A DNA stretch of 64,000 bases from JAJRRS01 sp965230275 (lineage in GTDB: Bacteria > Planctomycetota > Phycisphaerae > Phycisphaerales > Phycisphaeraceae). The number at the start of each line of letters is the position of its first letter. The first letter of the stretch is position 1. The translations under genes and the position numbers were made by a program. Shown here one piece after another: positions 48,643-57,037 of the stretch. The notes beneath the pieces were generated by a model. That model was not told where the DNA came from. It ran no database searches and saw only the letters and a list, made by a program, of their open reading frames with translations. The stretch is taken from contig CBDDKO010000002.1 of NCBI GenBank assembly GCA_965230275.1, positions 2,170,001 through 2,234,000 of the forward strand, given 5' to 3'.

Positions 48643-49121
48643 GCTTCGCTCCTCATCGCGTCACGCAGCGTCACCAGCGCCCTTTGATAACGAGAGCTGA
48701 CGGTGCTCATCGGTTCGTCCACGGCCTCAGCGATCTGACGAAACGTCAAACCGGCATACACCTTCATCACTACCGCCTGCCGATACGCGTCGGGCAGGCC
48801 GTCCACCGCGGCACGCAGCCGGGCGGCGTCCTCGTCATCGATCATCGCCCCGGCGGGGTCGTGGGCCCGACCGTTATAAAGCGATGCCGGTTCAAGTGAC
48901 GGCGGCTTGGGCCGTCGTGCTGTGTCGATCGCGGCGTTTCGCACACTGGCAAAAACGTACGCAACCGGATCACCGACCAGAGCCCGATCCCGCCGACACA
49001 GGCGCACGAACGCCTCCTGCACCGCGTCCTCGGCCGTGGCCGGCACACGCGTGATCGATAGCGCCAGGCTGTAGAGCCCTTGACGGTGCTGCCGGTATAT
49101 CCCTTCTAGCACTGATCGCAA
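48639..49121 (-). CDS. ECF RNA polymerase sigma factor
   Basis: Sigma-70 family factor of 160 residues. Region 2 spans about 8-75 (YRQHRQGLYSLALSI, AEDAVQEAFVRLCRR, YVFASVRNAAIDTAR) and region 4 about 100-155 (LPDAYRQAVVMKVYAGLTFRQIAEAVDEPMSTVSSRYQRAL in parts: LPDAYRQAVVMK, GLTFRQIAEAVDEP, STVSSRYQRAL). It starts with TTG at 49121; the alternative GTG at 49112 is three codons downstream. Forms a coupled unit with the membrane protein downstream (ATGA). An autoregulated promoter is likely in the 88 bases upstream. Confidence 0.9.
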   Translation of the reverse strand: MRSVLEGIYRQHRQGLYSLALSITRVPATAEDAVQEAFVRLCRRDRALVGDPVAYVFASVRNAAIDTARRPKPPSLEPASLYNGRAHDPAGAMIDDEDAARLRAAVDGLPDAYRQAVVMKVYAGLTFRQIAEAVDEPMSTVSSRYQRALVTLRDAMRSEA

Positions 49122-49209
49122 CGGTCCGGCGTCTCCGTGAGCCGATTCGACTATCTATCTGTACACACCCCCGACCCGTACGGGTTTACGCATCCGGAAG
49201 AAAAATTTC

Positions 49210-50646
49210 TTACAGCAGCGGCGAAAACAGCGACGCGGCCCCCTCGGCGAACTGCTTGATCAGGGGGCGATCCCGCCATTCGCTTAACGAGATGGCCTGA
49301 CACTGGTTAAGGTAGCGCTGCTGGGCGAATCGCAGGTGCTGGGTGACCTGTTCGCCGTAGAGCAGGACGTTGACCTCGAAGTTCAGGTAGAAGCTGCGGA
49401 TGTCGAGATTGGCTGAGCCCAGCAGCGCAAACGCGTCGTCGACGGTGATCGTCTTGGCGTGGAGCATGCCGCCGGAGTAGGTGTGGATGTTGACCCCGGC
49501 CTCGAGCAGGTGCTGGTAGAAGTAGCGCCCCGCGGCGGCGACGATCGGGTGGTCCGACTTCTCGGGCACGACCAGGTCCACCTGCACGCCCCGGTCCGAT
49601 GCCATGGATAGCGCGATCAGCGTCGGCTCATCCAGAACAAGATACGGCGTGGTCATGATGATGTGGCGCTGCGCTGCGGCGAGCGCGGCGATCAGCACCC
49701 GTCGGAACGTCTCGCCCTCATTGTTCGGTCCGGTCGGCACGACCTGCGCAGCGATCTCGCCGGTCGGCTTGAGCACGGGGAAGAGCGCTTCGCCGGCCAG
49801 GTTCTGGTCGGTCTCAAACGCCCAGTCCTCACAGAACAGCTGCTGGAACTGCGCGACAACGGGCCCGGTGAATCGCCCGGATAGGTCGATCCACTTGCCG
49901 GCGGTCTTGTGGCCGTAGTCTTCGTTGACGATGTTGTGGCTGCCGGTGTAGGCGTATCGGCCGTCGATCACGGCAACCTTGCGGTGGTTGCGCAGGTCGA
50001 TCCGCGCGAGCTTACGCCGCCAGGGCGCGACGGGGAGCATGGACACGACCTGCACACCGTGATCACGCAGCTCCTTCGGCCAGGCACTCCGGAAAAAGGC
50101 GCGCGACCCGGAAGCATCAGCGAGCAGGCGGCATTCCACGCCCCGCTCGCCGGCACGTTTCAGCGCTTCGCAGACGCGCCGGCCGATGTCATCGGGCCTG
50201 AAGATGTAGTACAGCAGGTGGACGTTGTCCCGCGCGTCATCGATGTCGGCGACGAGCCGGTCGGTCAGCGCGTCGGCGTCGGGCAGCAGTTCGACGTGGT
50301 TGCCGGCGATGATCGGGTTGCCGCTGATGCGCTCGGCCTGGAGGATCATGTTCTTCTGCTGAGGGTCGACCGTGGGGCGTGCGGCGTGTCGGCTGAGCAG
50401 CTTGGTGTCCTGCCGGGCGCGGGTCTGGGCGACAGCGATGCCGTGGGACTTCGCGCGCTGCTTGCTCAGGTGGTTCACCCCCACCAACCAGTAAATAACC
50501 AGCCCCAACTCCGGCAGGAAGAAGATCAGCACCAGCCACGCCATCGCCGTGCTGGGTGAAAAACGCCGGCGCAGAATCACCGCGGTCATCACGATCCGGA
50601 TAGACCATTCAGCAACAGCGATCAGTAAGAGCCAGTACCAGGACAT
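49210..50646 (-). CDS. cls: cardiolipin synthase
   Basis: Phospholipase D family enzyme of 478 residues that joins two phosphatidylglycerols to cardiolipin at the membrane. Two N-terminal helices (about 3-25, 33-57) precede two HKD sites: His221-x-Lys223-x4-Asp228 (HRKVAVIDGRYAYTGSHNI) and His396-x-Lys398-x4-Asp403 (HAKTITVDDAFALLGSANLD). Length and layout match ClsA. Upstream (50647-50765) nothing clear is seen; it stands apart from the sigma module by 88 bases in convergent-free tandem. Confidence 0.92.
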   Translation of the reverse strand: MSWYWLLLIAVAEWSIRIVMTAVILRRRFSPSTAMAWLVLIFFLPELGLVIYWLVGVNHLSKQRAKSHGIAVAQTRARQDTKLLSRHAARPTVDPQQKNMILQAERISGNPIIAGNHVELLPDADALTDRLVADIDDARDNVHLLYYIFRPDDIGRRVCEALKRAGERGVECRLLADASGSRAFFRSAWPKELRDHGVQVVSMLPVAPWRRKLARIDLRNHRKVAVIDGRYAYTGSHNIVNEDYGHKTAGKWIDLSGRFTGPVVAQFQQLFCEDWAFETDQNLAGEALFPVLKPTGEIAAQVVPTGPNNEGETFRRVLIAALAAAQRHIIMTTPYLVLDEPTLIALSMASDRGVQVDLVVPEKSDHPIVAAAGRYFYQHLLEAGVNIHTYSGGMLHAKTITVDDAFALLGSANLDIRSFYLNFEVNVLLYGEQVTQHLRFAQQRYLNQCQAISLSEWRDRPLIKQFAEGAASLFSPLL

Positions 50647-50765
50647 GCTAAGCCCCTATCAGTGCATACAGGGTAAGCGCGATCACGGCGAGAGGGAAGT
50701 GGCGGATATTGAATGTCTGCGTGGCAAGACAATAGCCCGCCCGCAACGCGGGCGCGGCGGCCTCA

Positions 50766-51920
50766 CTAGACGTGCGCTGTTTGTGAAACGTTCGCCAGCG
50801 CGTGGTTGATGCTGACAGCCGCGTGATCGCAGGTGATCGACAGGTTCACGTTGCTGGCCAGGAACCGCTGGGCCTGCTCGGTGGCGTCGATGACGTTAAG
50901 CCAGGGCGTGAGCAGAGCCTCCCCGGCGATCGGGTCGTCCGGGTCGCACTGATCGGTCAACTCGGTCAGGCGGTAGCGCGCGTGCGTGGCGATCAGGGAC
51001 CACATCAGGTCGGCACCCTGCTTGTTGGCCGCTTCCTTGGACGCGTTGGCGTGGGCCTTGACCCAGTCGTTTGCAAACGTGTCGATGAAGTCGAAGATCG
51101 TCTGGCCGAGCGCGGCGGCGGGCCGGCCCTGCGCGGCTTGGTCGAGGGCCGGCAAGACGGTGTCGAACCAGTCCAGCAGGTTGAAGCGCGTGATGACCTG
51201 CGCCCGCCCGAGGCTGCCTGCGGCAAAACGGATCAGCGCCCGGCGGTGCGCGGTGGAAAGATCGGGCGCATGCTGATCGCACCAGCTCTCAACCGCCTCG
51301 TCGGGCAGGGGATTGAATGCGATGCGCATGCACCTGCTGCGGATGGTGGGCAGAAGCCGGTCTTCGTTGCCGGTGACCAGGATCAGCGTGGTGCCGGCGG
51401 GCGGCTCTTCGAGTGTTTTCAGTAGCGCGTTCTGGCCGGCGGGGTTTAAAAGCTCGGCCTCATCGACGATGAAGACCTTGCCGTGCCCGAGCTTGGCGGC
51501 GAGGTAAGCAGGCTCGATCAGGGCGCTGCGCAGGACCTCGACGGGGATGCGCGTGAGTTTGCGGTCACGGATGCTGCGCTCATCGCTGTAACGCGCCAGT
51601 TCCTTGCGGACGACGTGCAGGTCCGGGTGGCCTGTGGTCAGGCCCTGTGTGTCGTCGTCGGGATCAGCCTCGGCGGTATCAGGATCAGCGGTGAGAGTCC
51701 GCAGCAGCCGGCATGATTCGCAACCTTCGCATGCAGCGACCTGCCCCGTGAGATTCTTCTGCGGCTCGTGGCAGAGCAGGATGCGTGCGTAAGCAAGCGC
51801 GGTGGTGAACTTCCCGACGCCGACCGGCCCGTGGAAGATCAGGGCGTGGTGCTGCCGACCGGTCGTGAGTTGGCGGTCGAGCAGGTCGATGGCGTGTGGC
51901 TGTCCGAGGACACGTTGCAT
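50766..51920 (-). CDS. holB: DNA polymerase III delta-prime subunit
   Basis: Clamp-loader subunit of 384 residues. The P-loop region GPVGVGKFTT is degenerate (Phe where Ser/Thr binds Mg), as often in delta-prime. A zinc module is made by Cys50, Cys64, Cys67 and Cys70 (LLCHEP...CEGCESC). VFIVDEAELLNPAGQNALLKTLEEPPAGT and RLLPTIRSRCMRIAF (SRC motif) are standard. An insertion of about 30 acidic residues (about 76-100: PDTAEADPDDDTQ) follows the zinc module. ATG 51920 is picked; the frame is open to 51974. Confidence 0.9.
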   Translation of the reverse strand: MQRVLGQPHAIDLLDRQLTTGRQHHALIFHGPVGVGKFTTALAYARILLCHEPQKNLTGQVAACEGCESCRLLRTLTADPDTAEADPDDDTQGLTTGHPDLHVVRKELARYSDERSIRDRKLTRIPVEVLRSALIEPAYLAAKLGHGKVFIVDEAELLNPAGQNALLKTLEEPPAGTTLILVTGNEDRLLPTIRSRCMRIAFNPLPDEAVESWCDQHAPDLSTAHRRALIRFAAGSLGRAQVITRFNLLDWFDTVLPALDQAAQGRPAAALGQTIFDFIDTFANDWVKAHANASKEAANKQGADLMWSLIATHARYRLTELTDQCDPDDPIAGEALLTPWLNVIDATEQAQRFLASNVNLSITCDHAAVSINHALANVSQTAHV

Positions 51921-52077
51921 CCGCTGATAGTAGCACAGCCGGGCGCAGACGACGAAACTGACGGACCAACGCAAGTTGACGCCTTCATATGCGGCAAAAT
52001 ACCTTATCTCATGCTCGGCAAGCGGCGGGCTCTATGATACAATCCGGTCCCTTAATCACTGAAGGAACGAGGTGTTC

Positions 52078-52845
52078 ATGCAGACGTCTAACGGCCCGTT
52101 TGATACACCCGCAGGTGAGGGCGATCCCGGCATGGCTCGGCCGATCGTCGCGCTGTCGATGGTCTTTCTGGTCGGTCTGGCATGCGTCTTCCTGATCTAC
52201 GCATTAGGCGACCCGATCAAACAATCCACTGGTGTTACCACTGACACACAGGTGCAAACCACCGACACGCCCGACGAGCCGAACGAAACAGGCGAAGCGC
52301 AAACACCGACAGGCGAATCCGATACCGGCCCGGCCGATCCCCCCACCTCCGATCCGAGTTCAACCCCACCCTCATCCACAACCGACAGCCTCGATGCCGC
52401 CGCGCCGGCTCGGCCCTACGTCTCGCCCGGCGGTGCCAACCCGATGCCGAGGCACGGCGAACCCCCCGCCGCAGCCATCCCCCCGACCCGACTCATCGAT
52501 GACGCGGCGCTCGACGCCCAGCCCCCCGAGTCCTCCACCCTGCCCCAGCCCGACGGGCCCGTCGACTGGACCGAAGCGCATCTGTACCTCGACATGGTCA
52601 TCACCGTGAAAGGCGAAATCGTCGCGACCAACAACATCGGGAACATCTGTTTCCTGAACTACGACACCAACTGGCAGGACAAGTTCTATATCGCCATGTT
52701 CAAAGAGGCGTTCGAACTGCTGCCCGATCCGCCGGAAGAGCACTACCTCGACAAGACACTGCTGATCACCGGCAAGGTCTCCCTCCATAACGGTCGGCCG
52801 CAGATCGAGGTGCATGACGTCTCGCAGATCGAGGTCGTTGAATAA
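52078..52845 (+). CDS. membrane protein with Thr/Pro-rich linker and OB-fold domain
   Basis: Protein of 255 residues. One helix lies near 21-41 (PIVALSMVFLVGLACVFLIYAL), then about 110 residues rich in Thr, Pro, Ser and Asp (linker), then a C-terminal domain (from about 168: HLYLDMVITVKGEIVATNNIGNICFLNYD read in parts: DMVITVKGEIV, NNIGNICFLNYD) that matches the nucleic-acid-binding OB-fold seen in YdeI/BOF-like or thermonuclease-adjacent proteins. It ends with DKTLLITGKVSLHNGRPQIEVHDVSQIEV. The domain would be outside the cell membrane. ATG 52078 has GAGG five bases upstream. Confidence 0.65.
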   Translation: MQTSNGPFDTPAGEGDPGMARPIVALSMVFLVGLACVFLIYALGDPIKQSTGVTTDTQVQTTDTPDEPNETGEAQTPTGESDTGPADPPTSDPSSTPPSSTTDSLDAAAPARPYVSPGGANPMPRHGEPPAAAIPPTRLIDDAALDAQPPESSTLPQPDGPVDWTEAHLYLDMVITVKGEIVATNNIGNICFLNYDTNWQDKFYIAMFKEAFELLPDPPEEHYLDKTLLITGKVSLHNGRPQIEVHDVSQIEVVE

Positions 52846-52929
52846 CCCGGGCACCCGGCAGGCGGGTCCGTCCGACACCATCCCCCACCGCGGGTTAACG
52901 CCCCAACGAAGGAAGATTGAGCCCCCCCT

Positions 52930-54333
52930 ATGCCCTCCGGAAGCCAACCAGGAAGCGCGGACCAACCCCTACGCATTGCTGTCATCGGAGCGGGACCCGC
53001 CGGCTTCTACGCCGCCGACCACCTGCTCAAGCAGGACGACCTGAACATCGAAGTCGACATGTTCGACCACCTGCCCACCCCCTTCGGCCTGGTCCGCTTC
53101 GGCGTCGCACCCGACCACCCCAAGATCAAAAACGTCACCAAGGTCTTCGACCGCACCGCCGACAACCCAAGATTCCGCTTCTTCGGCAATGTCACCTGCG
53201 GCAAACACCTCGCCCCCGCCGACTTCCGCAATTACTACCACCAGATCATCTACACCGTCGGCGCTCAGACGGACCGCAGTCTCGGCGTGCCCGGCGAAGA
53301 CCTCGCCGGCTCGCACTCGGCGACCGAGTTCGTCGCCTGGTACAACGGCCACCCGGACTACCGCGAGCTCCAGTTCGACCTGTCGCAGGAAACCGTCGCC
53401 ATCGTCGGCATGGGCAACGTCGCTGTCGACGTCGCGCGCATCCTCTGCCGGACGGTCGATGAGCTTAGGCAAACTGACATCGCCGACTACGCCCTGGAGC
53501 AGCTGGCCGAGAGCAAGGTCAAGCACGTCGTCATGCTCGGCCGGCGCGGCCCGGCGCAGGCGGCGTTCAGCCTGCCCGAACTCAAAGAGCTGACCAAGAT
53601 GGACGACGCCCAGGTCCGCGTTCTGTTGGATGAAGCCAGGCTCGACGACCTGGCGCAGCAGCACCTGACGGAGAACCCCGATACCACGACGCAGAAGAAA
53701 GTCGATCTGATCCAGACGATCGCCGAGGCGGCCGACGAGGGCAAGAGCCGGGACCTGACGATCCGCTTCCTCGTTTCGCCGACGGAGGTAAACGAGAAGG
53801 ACGGCCGGGTCGGCGGGGTCAAGATCGTGCACAACGAGCTCTACATGGACGACCGCGGCACACCGCGCCCGCGCGCGACCGACAAGACCGAGCAGCTGGA
53901 CTGCGGCCTGCTCTTCCGCAGCGTCGGGTACCACGGCGTGCCGATCGAGGGCGTCCCGTTCCACAAGAAGTGGGGTGTGATCCTCAATGAGAAAGGCCGG
54001 GTCACTGACGAATCGCAGCAGCCGGTGACCGGCGAGTACTGCGCCGGGTGGATCAAACGCGGGCCGTCCGGCCTGATCGGAACCAACAAGGGCTGCGCGA
54101 TCGAGACCGTCGAGTGCATGCTCGAAGACGCCAAGGCGGGCAAGACGCATAACCCTGCCAGCCCCAACGCCGATGCCGCCGAGCAACTGATACGCGAACG
54201 CCAACCGGAAGTCTTTAGCTACGACAACTGGCGTAAGCTCGATGAGCACGAACTGAAGACCGGCAAAGAGGCCGGCCGACCGCGCGTCAAACTCACCACG
54301 GTCGACTCAATGCTCGCCGTCGTAGGCAAGTAA
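52930..54333 (+). CDS. fprA: ferredoxin/adrenodoxin-type NADP reductase (FprA-like)
   Basis: FAD-dependent oxidoreductase of 467 residues of the adrenodoxin reductase family. The FAD site is IAVIGAGPAGFYAADHLL, followed by the diagnostic DHLPTPFGLVRFGVAPDHPK; the NADP site is VAIVGMGNVAVDVARILCR; the end has YCAGWIKRGPSGLIGTNKGCA. It passes electrons between NADPH and ferredoxin. The next gene encodes a second, structurally different ferredoxin-NADP reductase. A strong hairpin (54375-54394) follows the stop. Length is as expected. Confidence 0.92.
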   Translation: MPSGSQPGSADQPLRIAVIGAGPAGFYAADHLLKQDDLNIEVDMFDHLPTPFGLVRFGVAPDHPKIKNVTKVFDRTADNPRFRFFGNVTCGKHLAPADFRNYYHQIIYTVGAQTDRSLGVPGEDLAGSHSATEFVAWYNGHPDYRELQFDLSQETVAIVGMGNVAVDVARILCRTVDELRQTDIADYALEQLAESKVKHVVMLGRRGPAQAAFSLPELKELTKMDDAQVRVLLDEARLDDLAQQHLTENPDTTTQKKVDLIQTIAEAADEGKSRDLTIRFLVSPTEVNEKDGRVGGVKIVHNELYMDDRGTPRPRATDKTEQLDCGLLFRSVGYHGVPIEGVPFHKKWGVILNEKGRVTDESQQPVTGEYCAGWIKRGPSGLIGTNKGCAIETVECMLEDAKAGKTHNPASPNADAAEQLIRERQPEVFSYDNWRKLDEHELKTGKEAGRPRVKLTTVDSMLAVVGK

Positions 54334-54374
54334 GAACGCACCACAATCACCCCAAACACGATCTAAACGATTAG

Positions 54375-54400
54375 CCCCGGGCGGAAGCCCGGGGTTATTC
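54375..54400 (+). terminator. GC-rich hairpin after fprA
   Basis: CCCCGGGC-GGAA-GCCCGGGG followed by TTATTC. A near-complete inverted copy (54420-54443, AACCCAGGGCTTCCGCCCGGGG) stands 25 bases later, so the two can also pair with each other. The pattern suggests a rho-independent-like terminator or a dispersed repeat pair. Confidence 0.5.
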
Positions 54401-54474
54401 TTCGGACGTCCTATGCCACAACCCAGGGCTTCCGCCCGGGGCTATGAGAAAAAGATGCTAAGCTCAAAGGTGAC

Positions 54475-55293
54475 ATGACCTCACCCTCCCCCTACAACGC
54501 CACACTGCTTGAGCGCCGGGACATCCACGAAGCCCTCGCGATCTTCAAGGTCCGCTACGACGCCGGCGAACATCCGGGCTTCGAGCCCGGCCAGTTCACC
54601 ACACTCGGTTTAGTCGACCCCGCAAACCCCGATGCCCCCCCGCCCGCCGCCGGTTCGCGCCGTCGCGGCCCGAAGATGATCCGAAGGGCCTACTCGATTG
54701 CCAGCCCGGCAACGACGAAGGACCACCTGGCGTTCTATGCCGTCCACGTCAACGACGGCAAGCTCACCACGATGCTGTGGCAACTCAAGCCCGGCGACCC
54801 GCTGTTCATGGACACCAAGATCAAGGGCGAGTTCACCCTAAACAACATCCCCGACGGCAAAGACCTGGTCATGGTCGGCACGGGGACCGGCCTCGGGCCG
54901 TTTATCTCGATGCTCAACACCTACCGAGCCGCAGGCAGGTGGCGCAAACTCATCCTGATCGAAGGCTGCCGTTTCGCGCGTGACCTGGGCTACTTCGATC
55001 AGCTCACTCGAATCGCCGCCGAGGACGAGTCGATCGTCTACCTCCCCACCGTCACCCGCGAACCCGACGACACCCCCTGGCTAGGCCTGCGCGGCCGGGT
55101 GCAGAATATCCTCGACCCCGAAAACTTCAACAAGCTCGCCGGCACACCCCTCGACCCGGCGCAATGCCACGTCCTGCTCTGCGGCAACCCGGCCATGATC
55201 GACCAGACCAGCGCGGACCTGACAGACCAAGGCTTCGTCACCCGCGACCGCCACCACCCCGACGGCAACCTCCACTTCGAGCGGTACTGGTAG
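54475..55293 (+). CDS. fpr: ferredoxin-NADP reductase, plant/bacterial FNR type
   Basis: Reductase of 272 residues. FAD binding is by RRAYSIASP (RxYS motif), NADP binding by MVGTGTGLGPFISML, CRFARDLGY and LLCGNPAMI, and the chain ends in HFERYW, where the terminal Trp would stack on the flavin, as in bacterial Fpr. A Pro/Arg-rich loop near 52-66 is an insert before the FAD motif. It follows fprA by 141 bases with hairpins in between. Cytoplasmic. Confidence 0.9.
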   Translation: MTSPSPYNATLLERRDIHEALAIFKVRYDAGEHPGFEPGQFTTLGLVDPANPDAPPPAAGSRRRGPKMIRRAYSIASPATTKDHLAFYAVHVNDGKLTTMLWQLKPGDPLFMDTKIKGEFTLNNIPDGKDLVMVGTGTGLGPFISMLNTYRAAGRWRKLILIEGCRFARDLGYFDQLTRIAAEDESIVYLPTVTREPDDTPWLGLRGRVQNILDPENFNKLAGTPLDPAQCHVLLCGNPAMIDQTSADLTDQGFVTRDRHHPDGNLHFERYW

Positions 55294-55380
55294 CGCATAC
55301 GCAGTATCGATTCGAACCACGTGATTCCGTATTCATCGGTGGCTAACCCTTTGTAACGCTTTCGTGGCTACAATCCCGCC

Positions 55381-56025
55381 ATGGAATTAATCTCAATCAA
55401 TGTCGGGCAGCCCAGGGACCACCTGATCAATGACAAGCTGGTGCACACAGGGATCGTGAAAGCGCCTGTGGACGGGCCGGTGATGATGCGCGAGCTGGGG
55501 ATGGACGGCGATGGGATCGGCAACACACAGAGTCACGGCGGCCGGGACCAGGCGGTGTACGCCTACGCGGCGGAGCACTACGACGCCTGGGCGAAGGACC
55601 TTGGCCGGGACGACCTGACCTACGGCATGATGGGCGAGAATCTCACCGTACGCGGCTGGGTCGAACAAGACGTGACGATCGGCGATACCTACCGCATCGG
55701 GCAGGCGGTGGTGATGGTCACGGCGTTCCGCAACCCGTGCTACAAGCTGGACTGGCACGTCGGGGACACAGGCTTTTCCAAGAAGTACATCCAGACCGGG
55801 CGGTACGGGATGTACCTGCGTGTGCTGCAAGAAGGCGAGCTCTGTGCGGGGGACGCGGTTGAGTTGATCGAAAAGAGCGGTTCGGGCCTGGGTGTACTGG
55901 AACTCGCGGACCTGTTCATCCATCGGCCGGGCGATATCGAAGCGATGCGCCGTGCAATCGGGGTGGATGGATTAGCCGAGCGCATCCGCGCGAAGTTTGA
56001 GCAGCGCGTCGAGGCATCTAAGTAA
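55381..56025 (+). CDS. MOSC domain protein (YiiM-like)
   Basis: Protein of 214 residues. The MOSC domain (about 20-160) has GDGIGNTQSHGGRDQAVYAY and GENLTVRG near the start and NPCYKLDWHVG at about 118-128, where the conserved Cys binds the molybdenum cofactor. YiiM-like proteins reduce N-hydroxylated bases such as 6-hydroxylaminopurine. The flanks show part of the CATCGGTGGCTAA repeat 35 bases upstream. Convergent with the TadE gene. Confidence 0.85.
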   Translation: MELISINVGQPRDHLINDKLVHTGIVKAPVDGPVMMRELGMDGDGIGNTQSHGGRDQAVYAYAAEHYDAWAKDLGRDDLTYGMMGENLTVRGWVEQDVTIGDTYRIGQAVVMVTAFRNPCYKLDWHVGDTGFSKKYIQTGRYGMYLRVLQEGELCAGDAVELIEKSGSGLGVLELADLFIHRPGDIEAMRRAIGVDGLAERIRAKFEQRVEASK

Positions 56026-56058
56026 GCCACGATGGAATCAGATGCTCATGAGATGAGA

Positions 56059-56982
56059 TCAGGGCGCGCTACCCGGATCAGGATTATTAGAAATGACCAG
56101 GCGCACGTATCGCGGGCTGATCTCCGGCAACACCTGCGGCCCGAGGTAATCGGGCGTCATCATATAAATGCCGCGTATCGCCCGAGCCAGGGGGTTGTCT
56201 TGCTGCTCCATATCCAGCAGCACCGCATCGATATCGCTGTAGTACGTCGGGTAGATACCGTTGATTGAGTAGGGTCGGTAATCGTAAAGGTCGCGGTGGT
56301 TATCTGAATCAGGCGCGCTGACCAGGTGGACGTCCTCCAGCACGTCGTGTACCTCACTGCGCACACCCCGGTGCTCCTGCTCAAGCCAGAACGCGAACGT
56401 CCAGTCGCCGTCGATCACGGTGGACTGATGCCGGACGGCCCCGGCGAAGCGCTGGTAGAACTGAACCGTCGAGGTGTGTTCGGTCGCCAGGTCGATCCGC
56501 CACCACGCCGGCGTCCGCAGGTGCAGCTCGCGCACATAGTCCTCCGCCGACGTCGGGTCGTAGCCCTGCCGCGAGGAAGACGAGGCGATGGCTTGCGTCT
56601 CTTCGGCGATCAGGTCGGTCGGCTGCTGGACGTTGATCCGCCCCGCACGCCCCGCGACATCGAGCCGGTGGGTGTTGCCGGCGAAAAACGCCTCGTCCAA
56701 TAGAACGCCGTCTCCGAAGCTCCGGCTGTGCTTCTCGAACGTCACCCCCGGGCCCGGGGCGTACTGCGCCTGACGCCAGACCTCGTAACGGTCCGTCACA
56801 CTCGATCGCTGCCAGCGCGTCATCGCCTGGCCGAAGAAGAACAACAGCGCCAGCACGACAAAGATCAGCGGCAAGACCAACACCGTCTCCGTCATCGCCG
56901 AACCACGCGAACGGAAGACATTCACCACAGAGGGCACAGAGACCACGGAGTCGGCCCGGGTTGTCGTGTGGTTCTGCATCAT
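56059..56982 (-). CDS. TadE-like protein, C-terminal gene of the Tad-type cluster
   Basis: Protein of 307 residues with one N-terminal hydrophobic helix after SRGSAMTETVLVLPLIFVVLALLFFF, the TadE pattern (Glu near the start of the helix). The rest (Trp- and Tyr-rich, no known domain) is exported. The first 29 codons, before GSAMTE, are odd: part of them (SVVSVPSVVNV) is encoded by the CACAGAG-type dispersed repeat, so the start is uncertain. ATG 56982 is the longest; GTG codons within the repeat are alternatives. Downstream of TadG-like and kinase-like genes. Confidence 0.68.
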   Translation of the reverse strand: MMQNHTTTRADSVVSVPSVVNVFRSRGSAMTETVLVLPLIFVVLALLFFFGQAMTRWQRSSVTDRYEVWRQAQYAPGPGVTFEKHSRSFGDGVLLDEAFFAGNTHRLDVAGRAGRINVQQPTDLIAEETQAIASSSSRQGYDPTSAEDYVRELHLRTPAWWRIDLATEHTSTVQFYQRFAGAVRHQSTVIDGDWTFAFWLEQEHRGVRSEVHDVLEDVHLVSAPDSDNHRDLYDYRPYSINGIYPTYYSDIDAVLLDMEQQDNPLARAIRGIYMMTPDYLGPQVLPEISPRYVRLVISNNPDPGSAP

Positions 56983-57030
56983 CTGTCTTATCTCTGTGAA
57001 CTCTGTGAACTCTGTGATCTCTGTGGTGAA
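56921..57030. repeat. TTCACCACAGAG inverted tandem repeat
   Basis: Left arm TTCACCACAGAGGGCACAGAG (56921-56941) lies within the start of the TadE gene; right arm 56991-57030 has tandem CTCTGTGAA units (nine-base steps) and ends in CTCTGTGGTGAA, giving a 12-base perfect pairing at the tips. It fills the 55-base gap to the TadG-like gene and also enters coding sequence. Confidence 0.7.
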
Positions 57031-57037
57031 AGACTTC

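Noticed and set aside
56991..57030. Tandem CTCTGTGAA units as a CRISPR-like array
   Set aside because: Units are only nine bases with no spacers and no cas genes; a simple stepped repeat.
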